64,000 nt of DNA, from contig NC_133652.1 of assembly GCF_009905375.1 (NCBI RefSeq), forward strand, positions 16,418,850-16,482,849. Direction: 5' to 3'. This document shows, piece by piece, positions 24,102 to 36,487 of this stretch. The number at the start of each line of letters is the position of its first letter. The first letter of the stretch is position 1. Under the pieces are notes generated by a model. It did not search any database, was not told the origin of the DNA, and worked only from the letters and a program-made list of their open reading frames with translations. The position numbers were made by a program, and so were the translations under genes. This stretch comes from Apium graveolens (Eukaryota > Streptophyta > Magnoliopsida > Apiales > Apiaceae).

Positions 24102-25472
24102 ATTCAGATATTACCTGATGAGTCACAAGGAAATGTCTTCACATACATTAGAAGGGAACTTTGATCTTTATGCTAAATTCTTTGGATCATTGTTTACCTT
24201 CCCAGAGTTCAAATCTGGAACCCTAAAAGGGAAATTTGCAACTTGTAGATTATGACTCAGATTCATATGACGAGTCTAACAAGGATGGGGATTTGTGAAC
24301 TCTAATTGCACCACCTGTGACCTCCTTAAGGAGGCTAAGGTGATTTTTCTTGCAGGTATAGCTGGATTTTGGAGTTATGAGAGGAGTGATACACTTGTGA
24401 GAATGAGTGTAAATACGAGTGAAGAGAAGAGTAAAACACATGTGAGGTACACGAAACAGAATTACACACTCACAGTGAGGAAGAAAGAGAAACATCATAT
24501 CCCCTCCCCTATCCCTAAATATGGTTCTTGATACTTCGAGTCTCGATTTTATTTATGACTGGAACCTAACTCTTAGGAACCTAACATTTACAGATTGGAT
24601 TAGAATACTTCGAGACCTAACAAGTTTGGAGCTAACAATTGGTGATCTCACAGTTGGGAGGTATAAGGAGTTGAGAATATTGGTTAACAGGATGACCAAC
24701 AGTAAAGCCATTTTACAGAATTTCAAGGGACATGGTTGATCAGACTATGACTTGTTATTTCTTTTCCAACCTAGTAAAATATGAGAACTCCTTCAGACGA
24801 TAGCATACATTCCTTCTCTAATGGGGAGATAAAAGCTTAAGTAACAGTTTGGAGGATTCCTCAACTAAGGGGGAGAAATAGCAGGGAGGAGGAAAAAGGT
24901 AAAGCATAAGTACACTACACCACACCATTGTTGTTTGTTACTACAGATCCTATTGTACGGGAGAGGTGGTAAATACAAGGTGATTTTCTAATAATCAGAA
25001 GAAGTGGTTTGCTTCATCACTATTCTTCATAAGGAGAGAAGCTGTTTTCCAAAAGGGGAGTACCATTGGTTTTTATCTGCGGATCCTATTGTACGGGAGA
25101 GGTGGTAAACGATGGTGATCTGCTTTAAGCAGTTGGTTCTCATAGGGGGAGAAGAAAGAGAGATATGCGTTTCTCAACAGGAAATGTGGTTGTACAAAAG
25201 AAGCTGTTGATGATTACTTCAAGACTGAGAAGTATTATCTGGCAGAGATTTAAAGAACCAAGGAAATGAAGATGAAACTACTTGAAGATCAGTTCAGTGC
25301 TATAGGAACAAGCATCTTTCATTTCAGTTACTCAAGAAATCTGGAAATGCAGTATTTGATCCAGAAAACTAGTAGCATTATTTACAAGTCTTGTACTTTA
25401 CTTTTTCTAGTTGTTAGTTGAGTTATCCTCTCTATTTAATTTGTTTGTTAGGTTTAACAAATAGGGTGAGAT
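24102..25472 (+). pseudogene. B2 internal sequence right of the B1 insertion
   Basis: It starts with the right-hand ATTCA and continues the frame interrupted at 11388. It parallels 21016-22378 of B1 closely, including the paired GGATCCTATTGTACGGGAGA units (about 24943 and 25080) and AGGGGGAGA copies. It ends in AAATAGGGTGAGAT, a slightly changed polypurine tract, before the B2 3' LTR. Small ORFs are remnants of the env-like ORF only. Confidence 0.7.
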
Positions 25473-27474
25473 TGTTGGTGAGACTGTGTAGCTGTATGAA
25501 TAGTTACGTGATAACTCAACACGAGAACAACACTAGAACATGACAGGTTAATAATACTATGTCTACACAAAAAATCAGAAGAAATGAAGACAAGGCAAAT
25601 AGAAAGAATCAAAAGATTAGAAGAAAGCTTGAAGCTCATTAATATGTTCATGCCTCATTGAAGAATAAAGGTTAAAGACTTTCAGGGTTTCAGAAATGTT
25701 GAAGATTCGGTGTATAAGTGCTACTAGAAGATTTCAGTGTATTGGCATTGATTGAAGATAGAAAGTGTATGAAGCATAGGTATCTAAAGAATTGAAGATA
25801 TGGTATAGACAGAGGTTGAAGAAGACATCTGCAGTCTTGAAGTTATACTCACTGAAAGGAGTTCATTTATATGTTCAAGCGTCAGTGAAGAATAGTGAAT
25901 GAAGTATTCAAGATTGTAGTAGTAATGAAGACGTTGTCTAAAGTACCAGAAAGGATTCTAGTGAAAGTACAATTGTTTATTGACAGTCAGTGTTCGAAGC
26001 AATAAAGTTGAGGCAAGCTTAACAATGTAATCATGGCCATAATACGAAGACCTGAATCAGGGTTGGTCGTATGTGAACCAGACCAGTTGCACTAGGCGTC
26101 AAGAGCTCGTGAAAGGAATCTGGGTATTATTTATAGAAGAATTGTTAAGTTGAGGGACGTACTTGGATTGAACGTCTATCTGTTAAAGTACGAGAAAAGG
26201 TGCACAGGGTATACAGCTAAACGACTCAAGAGATTGGCGTTGTTCAAAGTTTATTTGTTAACTTAAATAAATTTATTTAATGGACTTTAATATAATTTAT
26301 TTAATAAACTTAAAAAAAATATTTTATAAACTTTAAATAAGTTTATTTTATAAATCTAAATTAGTTTATTTTTTAAGTTAATTATATAAATTAATTTAGT
26401 TATAATTTAAACTTAAAAAGAAAAGAAAAAGAAAAGAAACAAAAAGAGAAAAGAAAAAAAAGAGAAAAGAAAAATAAAAACAAAAACAAAAACAAAAAAA
26501 GAGAAAAACAAAAACAAAAGAAAGAAAAAAAGAAGAAAAAAAAAAGAAATAAACAAATAATAAAAAAATAATGTGTACAGGTTGGTTTGGTTTTTGTTAA
26601 GTTCTGTTTAAGTACAAGTATGTACTAGTAGTAGTAGTTGGACGCCACAGAGACCTGTACCTCCTGTGGTCGCCAGTTGTTTTTGTAAGAATAAACATAG
26701 TACAAATTCTAGCATCCTGTAGTCGCCATAGAATGTTAGAATGAAATAAAAATTAAGGAAAATCAATTCCCTGTATCACCTTGGTCGCCACAGAACAATA
26801 CCTTGATCGCCACAGAATCCTCAGCCACTACTTTATTGAACAGTCAATTTATTTGTGTGGTCAATATTCAACCTCACATTTTGATTGATATAAAAGACTA
26901 CACTCAGCAACAGATCAGATTCAAGCTATTGGAATTATTTCTGTTCATCTTCTCTCCCAAGAGAGGTAAAAATAGCAGCAAAGAAAATACAGAGAAGCTC
27001 CGAGCACATTGTAAATCTGTTATTCTTCTCACCAGAGTAACGTTATAAGCTCCGAGCACATTGTAAATCTGTTATTCTTCTCACCAGAGTAACGTTATAA
27101 TGCCCGATTTAATTCTTGTATATTCTTAGGGGCATTATAATCGTTACCCGGTAATTAAATCCTTGGACAAACTCAAAGCTAGATCATTGTATAGGATTTA
27201 ATTTGTCGATCTTTGTAGAAGCTAGGAACTTTGTAATTATTAGATTGTAGCCAATTAATTTATTTACCGGAGTGTAGAGGATTTATATATGAATATATAC
27301 TTCCCTGAATATCTTATGTTCTCGTTTTATTGTTCCAAACACTATTCACCTCAAAAACACGAAACCACTAACCGAGCACTGAATCTTATATTCGCTAAAG
27401 ATTCGAAAGAATTTTTAATTTAGTGATTGTCGTATTCAACCCCCCCCCCTTCTACGATAATTCGCGACCTAACA
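25473..27474 (+). mobile_element. B2 3' LTR
   Basis: It starts TGTTGGTGAGACTG and ends CCTAACA, 2.0 kb, longer and more diverged than the B1 LTRs. It has an expanded purine-rich tract (about 26412-26570), TCGCCACAG/TCGCCATAG motifs (about 26641-26815), an exact 52 bp tandem duplication (26996-27047 and 27048-27099), the family hairpin (27084-27151) and the terminal inverted repeat ATTGTCGTA/TACGATAAT (27426-27434 and 27453-27461). The next five bases are ATTAC; the left partner is lost. Confidence 0.88.
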
Positions 27475-27483
27475 ATTACACAA

Positions 27484-27660
27484 TCAATTTTTTTTGTATA
27501 AAATTTCAGTCATACCAGCATTCATTACAAAGTCGGCCAACATGCGATATAACTCAAACAAGCTTAATTCATCTACATCACATTTGTCAAAATATGTAAA
27601 AGTCCCACCAACATAATTCGTTAACAGCCCCTCCCAAAATGAAGCTTTATTGTAAGCAAA
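27484..27660 (-). pseudogene. Fragment resembling plant PB1-like domain of MULE-related genes
   Basis: The minus strand reads about 56 codons ending in TGA at 27484-27486. The recognisable part is NYVGGTFTYFDKCDVDELSL followed by a hydrophobic helix-like stretch. The YVGG...YFD.CDVDELS pattern resembles the N-terminal PB1-like domain found in plant Mutator-related transposase genes. A stop lies just upstream and no transposase core is nearby, so this is a broken piece or lone exon. Assignment rests on recalled motif shape only. Confidence 0.4.
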
Positions 27661-29040
27661 TTCTTATTTCTTGTAATTCACCAACATAGATAAAAAAATC
27701 ACAAAAAAATAACATAACAACCGTACTAAAAAAACAACAATAGTTTATCAAGAGCAATTGTACTTTCAGAATAATAACTTTATCAAAGAAAAATATCTCC
27801 AACTGAAAAAAAACAAGGAAACATACTTCAAATTACGAAACCTCCAAACCATACACATAAACAAGGCTTGTGATGCAACCCTACTAGACAAAGAGAAAAT
27901 CATGACCTAGAGAGGCTTACCTCCATAAGAAGGAGCTTCTGTGCCAAAACATCCACCACCATGATCCACATCACGTATCAACCATGTCATGGATTACAAA
28001 CTCGAAAAGTCCGAAATTCAAACCTGAGTCTAAGGTTATGTTGCCTTTAACACACACACACACACAGAGGGAGCACTTTGCTGAGTGATATTACAATAAT
28101 GGAGATGAGGAGGGTCTATGTATTGTATACGTATGCAATCAGATGGAAATAACAAAAACACCCCTGTCATCCCCTGCTATTTACGAACGATCGTTACTTT
28201 GATTTAGCGGTTGGACACATTATGTAATAATTTGATTACTTGAGCTACATAGTGTGTTTAATTGATTCTATGAGCACACAAAGTAAACCAAGTTGATATG
28301 TCAATTATGCAAAGTAAAATTAACTTAATTAGAAACTAAAAGTGACATCCAAGACTCAATAGTGACCGAATGTGTACAATAGTTGATAACCATCGAGTTA
28401 AATCATAGTATTAATATCACAAGGTCATGTTTTATGGTTATAAAATGAACGTCATAAGAAAATAGTTTTTTCTTACAATAATCTTCAAAATAGGAGCAAT
28501 ATAGATATTTCAATTTTTTTTCAAATAACATTTGACCATATGTAATATGTTGACGCATATTAATATATGTCGGATCTTTTTTTTCAATGAACGAAATTAT
28601 TTTATAGAAATCCCCTATCACATTTAACTTAACATATAATGGAAACAATATTTTTTCTAGATGGGATCAAGGAAGAGTTTAGGTAGATTAGGAATTTTCC
28701 CAGGATCTAAGAATTGTCCCAAATTATTTCACAAAATATTGATAAATAGCATTTATAGTTGTCACGTGTTATGCAATATTATTTGATAAAAGTTGAAGAT
28801 TTTTTTAGAATATGTAACACTCTTATGTAATATTTCAACCGAATTAAAAACTATATTTAGAAATAGAAAGTATAAATTAAGCCATAATTCATATAGACTC
28901 CTAGATGTTGAAGAATAATAATCCATACTAAACTATAATAACCGGAATGAGTTATTATTTGGTTTAACCTTCATTTTGATTATCACCTCTCACGACCGTC
29001 GGATCTTCTAAATCAAGTGATTATAAACGTTGGATCTAAA
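27661..29040. other. Intergenic, no gene recognised
   Basis: AT-rich sequence with a short CA microsatellite (about 28052-28067). The minus-strand 81-codon frame at 28403 shows no family signature. CTAAA at 29036-29040 is the left target duplication of the solo LTR that follows. Confidence 0.5.
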
Positions 29041-29618
29041 TGTTAGGTCACACACACTGTAGAAGGGGGTTGAATACAGTGTTTAGCACAATCAAATTGA
29101 ATATAAGAACTCAAGTAACAGATTACAGATTTTATTTAACACAATAAACTCTATTACAATATGGAATTGTCCTCTCTCAGTGATGAACAAATTATCACGA
29201 GAGCTGCTAGGGTTACAAAGAATAATAACTTCGATAATGATAACACTTATAGTGTAAATCCTATGCCCGTGTTTATATACGACACAGTTACAAGATAAAT
29301 TCTAATTGATATGGAATATAATTCTGCTTCCTAAAATATATCAACTAGTTATCTTCTCTTCCAAGTATTCTATTCTTCATAGAATTATTTCTTCATGCAT
29401 AATTCTTTCTGTCTTAGTCTCGATCTTCTTTCCTTTCAATCAGCCTGCCTTATCTGAAAGTCATCTTAAGTCCTGATATTATCTCCTGATAAATATCTTC
29501 TGATAACTTAAGTTCTGATATCTTAAGTTCTGGCTTCAGTATAAGTGCTGATTTCCAGTTAAGTACTGATTTGTCCTGTTAGGTAAGATCTGAAAACTAA
29601 ACACAAATTATATTACAC
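29041..29618 (-). mobile_element. Solo LTR S (minus strand), main part, interrupted by element C
   Basis: Begins TGTTAGGTCACACAC on the plus strand, the reverse complement of a Sirevirus LTR end. It carries the family-type terminal inverted repeat ACACTGTA/TACAGTGT (29054-29061 and 29075-29082) around GAAGGGGGTTGAA. Repeats of the form TTAAGTNCTGAT lie at about 29467-29575. It resumes at 42832-42856 after element C. CTAAA flanks the reunited 603 bp unit on both sides (29036-29040 and 42857-42861). No internal region accompanies it, so it is a solo LTR. Confidence 0.88.
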
Positions 29619-30678
29619 TGTTAGGAATATATGTGCATTAGTTTGATGATATGTTTAACAAAACACTTAAGTAGAAATCTAGTGTTTGTAGCCTCAACGG
29701 ATAAGACCATTTTGGCTATCCGTTGATGGTGTAGCTTTACTTAGAAATAAGTCTAGTGTTGTAGCACATTTCAGTCTCTGAATTTGAGATATAAATTCTT
29801 AAATGTTGAGGGAAATTATAAGTCATGTTGACTACTAGAGGATATGCAGATAGGAAGGCCAATTGTAAGTATTTCATGCCTTGTAATTTTGTATAAATGA
29901 AATGGTGTCAACGGATAACTTAAAGACCTTCAACGGATGAGAAACAAAGCTTCAACGGATGTCTCTAAAGCTTCAACGGATAACATCCTTCAACGGATGA
30001 GTGCATCAACGGATAGAGCTTCAACTGCTAACACATCAACGGATAAAGCCATCAACGGATGAAGGCTTCAACGGATGTGCTGTTAAATAGCAGTTGACAA
30101 GTGGTAGTTGTACTACAAACAGAGGCACATGGGTTGACAGAGACAACTGAGATGTGGTAGCCTATTTCAGGAACATCAGATGAAGCATCCGTTCTACTCT
30201 AGTATAAAGAGGCAATAGTCAACAATGCACTGGAGTAAAATGGAGAAGAAACAAGTGGAGAACTTATTTTATTATTGTACTTTTTATCTTTGTCTTCACT
30301 TGTAAACTTGGTGATATATAAAAACCAAGTAGCAGCTAGTAATTAGAAGAGAATTTTTCCAGAGCTGCTTAGAAAAATCTTGAGAGAAAAATTATCTAGT
30401 TTGTACTAGGACGCAGCTGTGATCAACTTCTTGAATCACAGATTTTCTGAAATACCATCTCTGGTGGAACAACAATCCACCAGAAAAGTTTTTAAGGTCT
30501 GTTGTGTTCTTTACATTAGTGTTTGAATATATATCTGTCAGTATTAGCTTAAAGCAATTCATACACTTGTTTATCTTAAACACATAGCCTTTGAAACTGC
30601 TCAAAACTTGAAAAAGTTTTGAGATTTACATTCAACCCCCCTTCTGTAAATCTCATTGTTAGTTCATTAGGAATAACA
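29619..30678 (+). mobile_element. Element C 5' LTR
   Basis: Starts TGTTAGGAATATATG and ends AGGAATAACA. About eight copies of TCAACGGATA or close variants lie at 29695-30075, with the opposite orientation TATCCGTTGA near 29718. A TATA box TATAAA is at 30203-30208, so transcription should start near 30235. The LTR ends with GAGATTTACA/TGTAAATCTC (30621-30630 and 30645-30654) around TTCAACCCCCCTTC. Confidence 0.95.
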
Positions 30679-30692
30679 ACTGGTATCAGAGC
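30679..30692 (+). promoter_or_regulatory. Element C primer binding site
   Basis: TGGTATCAGAGC at 30681-30692, two bases after the LTR, complementary to the initiator Met-tRNA 3' end. Confidence 0.92.
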
Positions 30693-30739
30693 AGGCTCTT
30701 GACACACAAAGAGTTTAAAGTTCTTGGAAACTAACAAAG

Positions 30740-33153
30740 ATGAGTAAGAAGGATATTGGAGTAAAAATCCCAGTTCTTGACAAAGACAGTTATAACCATT
30801 GGAAGGTGAAAATGCACCTTCATCTACTCTCCCAAGATGAAGGTTATATAAACTGCATTGAGAATGGTCCTCACATTCCCCACAAAGTAGCCACAGTTGC
30901 TACAGCCACAATTGTTGTTGGTCAATCCATTCCAAAACCTAGAGCAGAATGGACAATGGAAGACACAGAAGAAGTCCACAAGGATAAGAAGGCTATGAAC
31001 ATTTTGTTTAATGGTCTTGACAAGGATATGTTTGATAATGTGATAAATTGCACAACTGCCAAAGAGGTTTGGGACACAATTCAGCTACTGTGTGAAGGTA
31101 CAGAACAAGTAAAAGAAAACAAAATGCAGCTTCTCATTCAACAGTATGAGTATTTTCATTTTGAAGAAAATGAATCTTTAAGTGACACATTCAATAGATT
31201 CCAAAAGCTGTTGAATGGACTGAAGCTGTATGGTAGAGTGTACCAGGTGAAGGATTCAAATCTTAAATTTTTAAGATCCTTGCCAAAGGAATGGAAACCC
31301 ATGACTGTCTCCTTGAGAAACTCTCAAGATTATAAGGACTTCACTCTTGAAAGATTATATGGAATCTTGAAGACTTATGAACTAGAGCTGGAACAGGATG
31401 AGGTATTGGAGAAGGGAAGAAAGAAAGGAGGTTCAGTTGCCTTGGTAGCTGAAAATGAGAAAGAATGCAGACAAGAAACTGTGAGATCAACATTAAACTC
31501 CAAAGATGGCACAAGCAAATCAGAATCAAGCAAGGGTAAGGAGCAAGTTGCTGAGAATGAAGACAACTCCAGCCAAGATGACTCTGATGGTATTGATGAG
31601 CATCTTGCATTTCTGTCCAGAAGATTTGCAAAGATGAAATTTAGGAAAAACACTAGAGCCACTAAACCTCATAAGAACATGGTGGACAAATCCAAGTTCA
31701 AGTGTTTCAATTGTGGTATAAGTGGACACTTTGCAAGTGAGTGCAGAAAGCCAACTTCTGAAAAGAAGAAATTTGACCAAGTAGATTACAAAAAGAAATA
31801 TTTTGATCTGCTCAAGCAAAAGGAGAGGGCTTTCATTACTCAAGAAAAAGACTGGGCAGCTGATGGAGAAGAAGAGGATGAAGATGTGGAATATGTCAAC
31901 TTGGCTCTCATGGCTGATTCTGAGGAAAATGAAGTTAGTTCATCAAGCAACCAGGTAATCACTACTGATTTAACACAGCTTACTAAAGAAGAGTGCAATG
32001 ATGCTTTTAATGACATGTCTACTGAACTGTATCATTTGCGTGTGTCTCTTAAATCTCTTGCTAAAGAAAATAGTAGGATTAAAGAGAACAATTTGTTTTT
32101 AAGTAATAGAAATGCTGTGTTAGAAGATAAGTTGATTGACCTAGAGAAAACTAAGCTACATTGTATATCTGTTGAAAATGAACTAGCTGAATCTGTTAAG
32201 AAAGTAGAAATACTTTCTAATCAATTAGAGAGAGAGCAAGAGGTGATTAAAGCCTGGAAGACATCTAGGGATGTTAGTGCTCAAATTGTCAAGGTCCAAG
32301 GAATTGAATCATTTTGTGAGACTTCCTGGGATAAAAAAAAAAGAAAATGGAATTAATTGATGGGCTGTCAACGGATGTGGAATCAACGGATGATGAAAAT
32401 TATCCGTTGAAGGAAGAAAAGGAGCATCCGTTGAAGGTTCCTCAATTATAACAGGCAGATGTTTCTAAAAGTGAAAATCTAAAGAAACTCAACAAAAAGT
32501 TTGGTTCAACTTCCAAGAACTTTGTCAAAGAAGAAGCAAGCACATCCAAAGATTTCAGTAAGGTGAATATAGGACACATGACCTTAGAACAGTTAAAGAA
32601 TAGGCTCAAAGTGGTTGAGGATAAAAAGGAAACTAAAAGGAAATCTAATAGAAATGGGAAGGTAGGGGTTAACAAACATAACAATTACACACCTGATAAG
32701 TATGCTCCTAGAAAAAGCTGTGTGCATTGTAGTAGTGTTAATCATCTATCTGCTAATTGTAAATCTATTAAGAAAACTCCCATACATGTGCCCTCTTCCA
32801 TGCCTAATATGTCTGCATCACCTCTGCATGCTATGCCTGTTATGTCTCAACAGAATCTTTATGCACATTTTGCAAACATGCCATATTTTAACAATCCTTA
32901 TCTTGCTGCATTTAGTATGCCTCAAATGCCATACAATATGCCAATATGGAATAACATGCTTGCACAATCCATGCCTTATCAAATTCCAAATGTGCTAAAT
33001 GATTCTGTGACTAACCCTACACCTCAACCAACTACATCTAAGATCAAGGTTGACTCAAAGTTACCTAAGTCTAAAGATGCAGGAGGAATGAAGTCTAGGA
33101 GAAAGGCTAACAAGAATGGACCCAAGGAAACTTGGGTACCAAAATCAACTTGA
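30740..33153 (+). pseudogene. gag: Element C gag, with an A-run frameshift and an in-frame stop
   Basis: The first frame (30740-32356, 538 codons) starts MSKKDIGVKIPVLD, contains the copia gag fold (about residues 15-220, with YNHWKVKMHLHL and LSDTFNRFQKLLNGLKL), then a CCHC knuckle CFNCGISGHFASEC near residue 320, then a coiled coil (about 430-515). It is cut by a run of ten A at about 32334-32343. The next frame contains TAA at about 32450, then runs to 33153 with a second Cys/His knuckle (CVHCSSVNHLSANC), a Met/Pro-rich part and the terminal WVPK joint. The protein would package element RNA. The stretch 32368-32440 encodes copies of the TCAACGGAT motif. Confidence 0.88.
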
Positions 33154-33166
33154 TTGATTTTATGGT

Positions 33167-36100
33167 GTGCAGGGAAAAAGAAGAAATCTATGGTATTTGG
33201 ACAGTGGCTGTTCAAGACACATGACAGGAGATTTCTCCCTGCTCACAGAGTTTAAGGAGAGAGCTGGCCCTAGCATAACCTTTGGAGATGACAGCAAAGG
33301 ATTTACTATGGGATATGGCTTGATTTCAACAAGGAATGTCATAATTGATGAAGTTGCATTAGTTGATGGTCTCAAGCACAACTTACTGAGCATCAGTCAA
33401 CTATGTGATAGAGGGAATACAATTTCCTTCAATTTAGAAGCCTGTGTTGTCACCAGTAAGAAAGACAACAAAGTGGTTCTAACTGGAGTTAGAAAAGGAA
33501 ATGTGTACTTAGCTGACTTCAACTCTATAGATGCAGAATCTATTACTTGTCTCTTCAGCAAAGCAAGTTCAGCTGAAAGTTGGCTATGGCACAAGAAGCT
33601 ATCCCATTTGAATTTCAAGACAATGAATGATCTAGTCAAAAAGGACTTAGTTAGAGGAATTCCTCTTGTTGAATTCTCAAGGGATGGTTTGTGTGATGCT
33701 TGTCAGAAAGGCAAACAAAGGAAAGCATCATTCAAAAAGAAGCTTGAAACAACAATTGATGAACCATTACAACTGCTACATATGGATTTGTTTGGACCAG
33801 TCAATGTATTGTCAATTACAAGAAAAAGATATTGCTTGGTGATTGTAGATGATTTCTCAAAGTTTTCATGGGTCTATTTTCTTGGATCAAAGGATGAAGC
33901 AAGTGAAATCATTATCAATCACATCAGGCAAGTCAATAATCATCCTGACTTGAAGGTTAGGAATATCAGGAGTGACAATGGAACTGAGTTCAAGAATTTG
34001 ACAATGAGGCTGTTCTGTGAAGAAAATGGAATCATGCATGAGTTCTCAGCTCCAAGAACACCTCAGCAAAATGGGGTAGTTGAAAGAAAGAACAAATATT
34101 TAATTGAGGCTGCTAGAACAATGCTTGAAGAATCAAAGTTACCAACATATTTCTGGGCTGAAGCTGTTAATTGTGCCTGCTACACTCAGAATATTTCTTT
34201 GATCAATCAAGCTAAAGGCATGACTCCTTATCAGTTGTTCAAGAGAAGAAAACCAACTCTAAACTTTCTTCATGTCTTTGGATGTAAATGCTTTATACTG
34301 AGAAATCAATCTGACCATAAAGGGAAGTTTGATACAAAGGCTGATGAAGGGATATTTGTTGGTTACTCAGCTGGAAAATCTTATAGGGTCTACAATCTAA
34401 GAACCAACATTGTTATGGAATCTGTGCATGTTGTGTTTGATGATAAAAAGATTGATGGACTAACAGATGAGGGACACCATGAAAGACTCAAATTTGACAA
34501 CATTGAGATATATTGTGATGATAGTGAAGAGGAGATTGATGGAGATGACACTTCAAAAGGGATTCAAGATATGCCCTTGGATAATGCACAGAATTCTGCA
34601 TCCGTTGAAAGAGGCAATGCAGTATCCGTTGAAAGACATAGTGCATCATCCGTTGAAGTACATAATGAAGCATCCATTGATCATAGTTCATCAACGGATA
34701 ATCGATTTACATCATCAGTTGATAGAACTCCAAGTTTCCTGCAAAGGACCAACAACTCAGGGGGAGTTTCAACTGATCAACACTCTGTCTCACATCACGA
34801 CAATACTGAGGCCACCTCATCTAGAGCACATCTTCCACCTCAAAGGAAATGGACCAAGAATCATCCCTTTGAACTGATCATTGGTGATGTATCATCTAAA
34901 GTGCAAACAAGAAAAGCTACTCAAAATGAATGTCTGTATAGTAGTTTTCTATCTCAGGAGGAACCTAAGAAAGTGGAAGAAGCCTTAATGGATCCAGATT
35001 GAATATTAGCTATGCAGGAAGAGCTGAACCAATTTGAGAGAAACAAAGTTTGGAAGCTGGTACCCAAGCCAAAGAACAAGAGTTCCATTGACACAAAATG
35101 GGTATTCAGAAACAAGATGGATGAAAATGGCATTGTCATAAGGAATAAAGCCAGATTGGTTGCTAAAGGCTATTCTCAACAAGAGGGAATAGATTTTGAT
35201 GAAACATTTGCTCCAGTTTCAAGACTTGAAGCCATCAGAATCTTTCTAGCCTATGCAGTTAATGCCAATTTCAAAGTCTATCAGATGGATGTCAAGAGTA
35301 CATTTCTAAATGGGGAATTGGAGGAAGAAGTTTATGTAAGCCAATCTCCAGGTTTTGAAGATCAAAATTTTCCAGACCATGTGTATTATCTGTTGAAAGC
35401 ACTCTATGGACTAAAGCAAGCACCTAGAGCCTGGTATGAGACTTTGTCAAAGTTCCTTCTAGATAATCATTTCACAAGAGGTACTGTTGACAAAACTCTC
35501 TTCTTTAGAAATATTAATGGCTCTAAGATACTTGTACAAATTTATGTAGATGATATTATATTTGGATCTACAGATGATAAGCTTTGTAAAAAGTTTGCTA
35601 AATTAATGCAAAGTAAATATGAAATGAGCATGATGGGAGAGCTAACTTACTTTCTTGGGTTACAAGTAAAACAAGTTAGTAGTGGAATTTTCATTAGTCA
35701 AACTAAATATATTTATGATCTTTTAAAGAAGTTTGACTTAATGGATTGTTCACCTGCAAAAACTCCCATGGCCACTGCCACTAAGCTTGAATTAAACAAG
35801 GCTGAAAAGTCTGTGGATATTACAAGTTATAGAGGCATGGTTGGCTCACTTTTATATTTAACTGCTAGTAGACCTGATATAATGTTTTCTACATGTCTCT
35901 GTGCTAGATTTCAAGCTGACCCTAAAGAATCTCACTTAGTGGCCATTAAAAGAATTTTCAGATATCTCAAGGGGACTCCAAATCTAGGAATTTGGTACCC
36001 TAGAGAGTCTGGTTTTGATCTAATTGGCTACTCAGATACAGATTATGCAGGTTGCAAAATAGACAGGAAAAGCACAACAGGCACCTGTCAATTTCTAGGG

Positions 36101-36487
36101 AACAAGCTTGTATCATGGTTCAACAAGAAGCAGAATTCTGTTTCCACATCAACAGCTGAAGCTGAGTACATTGCAGCTGGTAGTTGCTGTGCACAAATAC
36201 TATGGATGAGGAACCAGTTATTTGACTATGGTATGACTGTTGACAAAATTCCAATATTTTGTGACAACACAAATGCCATTGCCATTACTGAAAATCCAGT
36301 GCAGCACTCAAGAACCAAGCACATTGATATCAAGTACCACTTCATTAGGGAACATGTGATAAAAGGTACAGAGGAACTTCATTTTGTTCCAAGTGAACAA
36401 CAAATTGCAGACATATTTACCAAGCCACTTGATGAATCAACATTCACAAGATTGGTAAGTGAGCTAGGTATGCTTAATTACTCTTAA
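33167..36487 (+). pseudogene. pol: Element C pol with one in-frame stop
   Basis: Protease (LDSGCSRHMTGD near 33195), pre-integrase zinc region (WLWHKKLSHLN, CDACQKGK), integrase (LHMDLFGPV, RSDNGTEFKN, QNGVVERKN), a Ser-rich linker (about 34560-34800) that encodes several ATCCGTTGA motifs, reverse transcriptase ([18 protein letters not shown] near 35545) and RNase H ([31 protein letters not shown]). TGA at 35000-35002 stands where element A has Trp (DPDW); the frame continues unchanged after it. A single G-to-A change explains it. All motifs for the three enzymes are otherwise present. Confidence 0.93.

Larger units (their letters stand above)
11104..27474 (+). mobile_element. Element B2: older Sirevirus-family B copy, 5' truncated and split by B1
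   Basis: Only the 3' part survives: internal sequence at 11104-11388, resuming at 24102-25472 after the B1 insertion, then a 3' LTR at 25473-27474. The two halves join at the ATTCA target duplication and, together, match continuous sequence inside B1 (about 20724-22378). The 5' LTR, gag and pol are absent; the left break at about 11104 abuts an unrelated LTR fragment. Confidence 0.85.

Noticed and set aside
30392..30604. Identical minus-strand ORFs of 70 codons in both C LTRs (also 42540-42752)
   Set aside because: They are antisense to the LTR and identical only because the LTRs are; no start context or family similarity.
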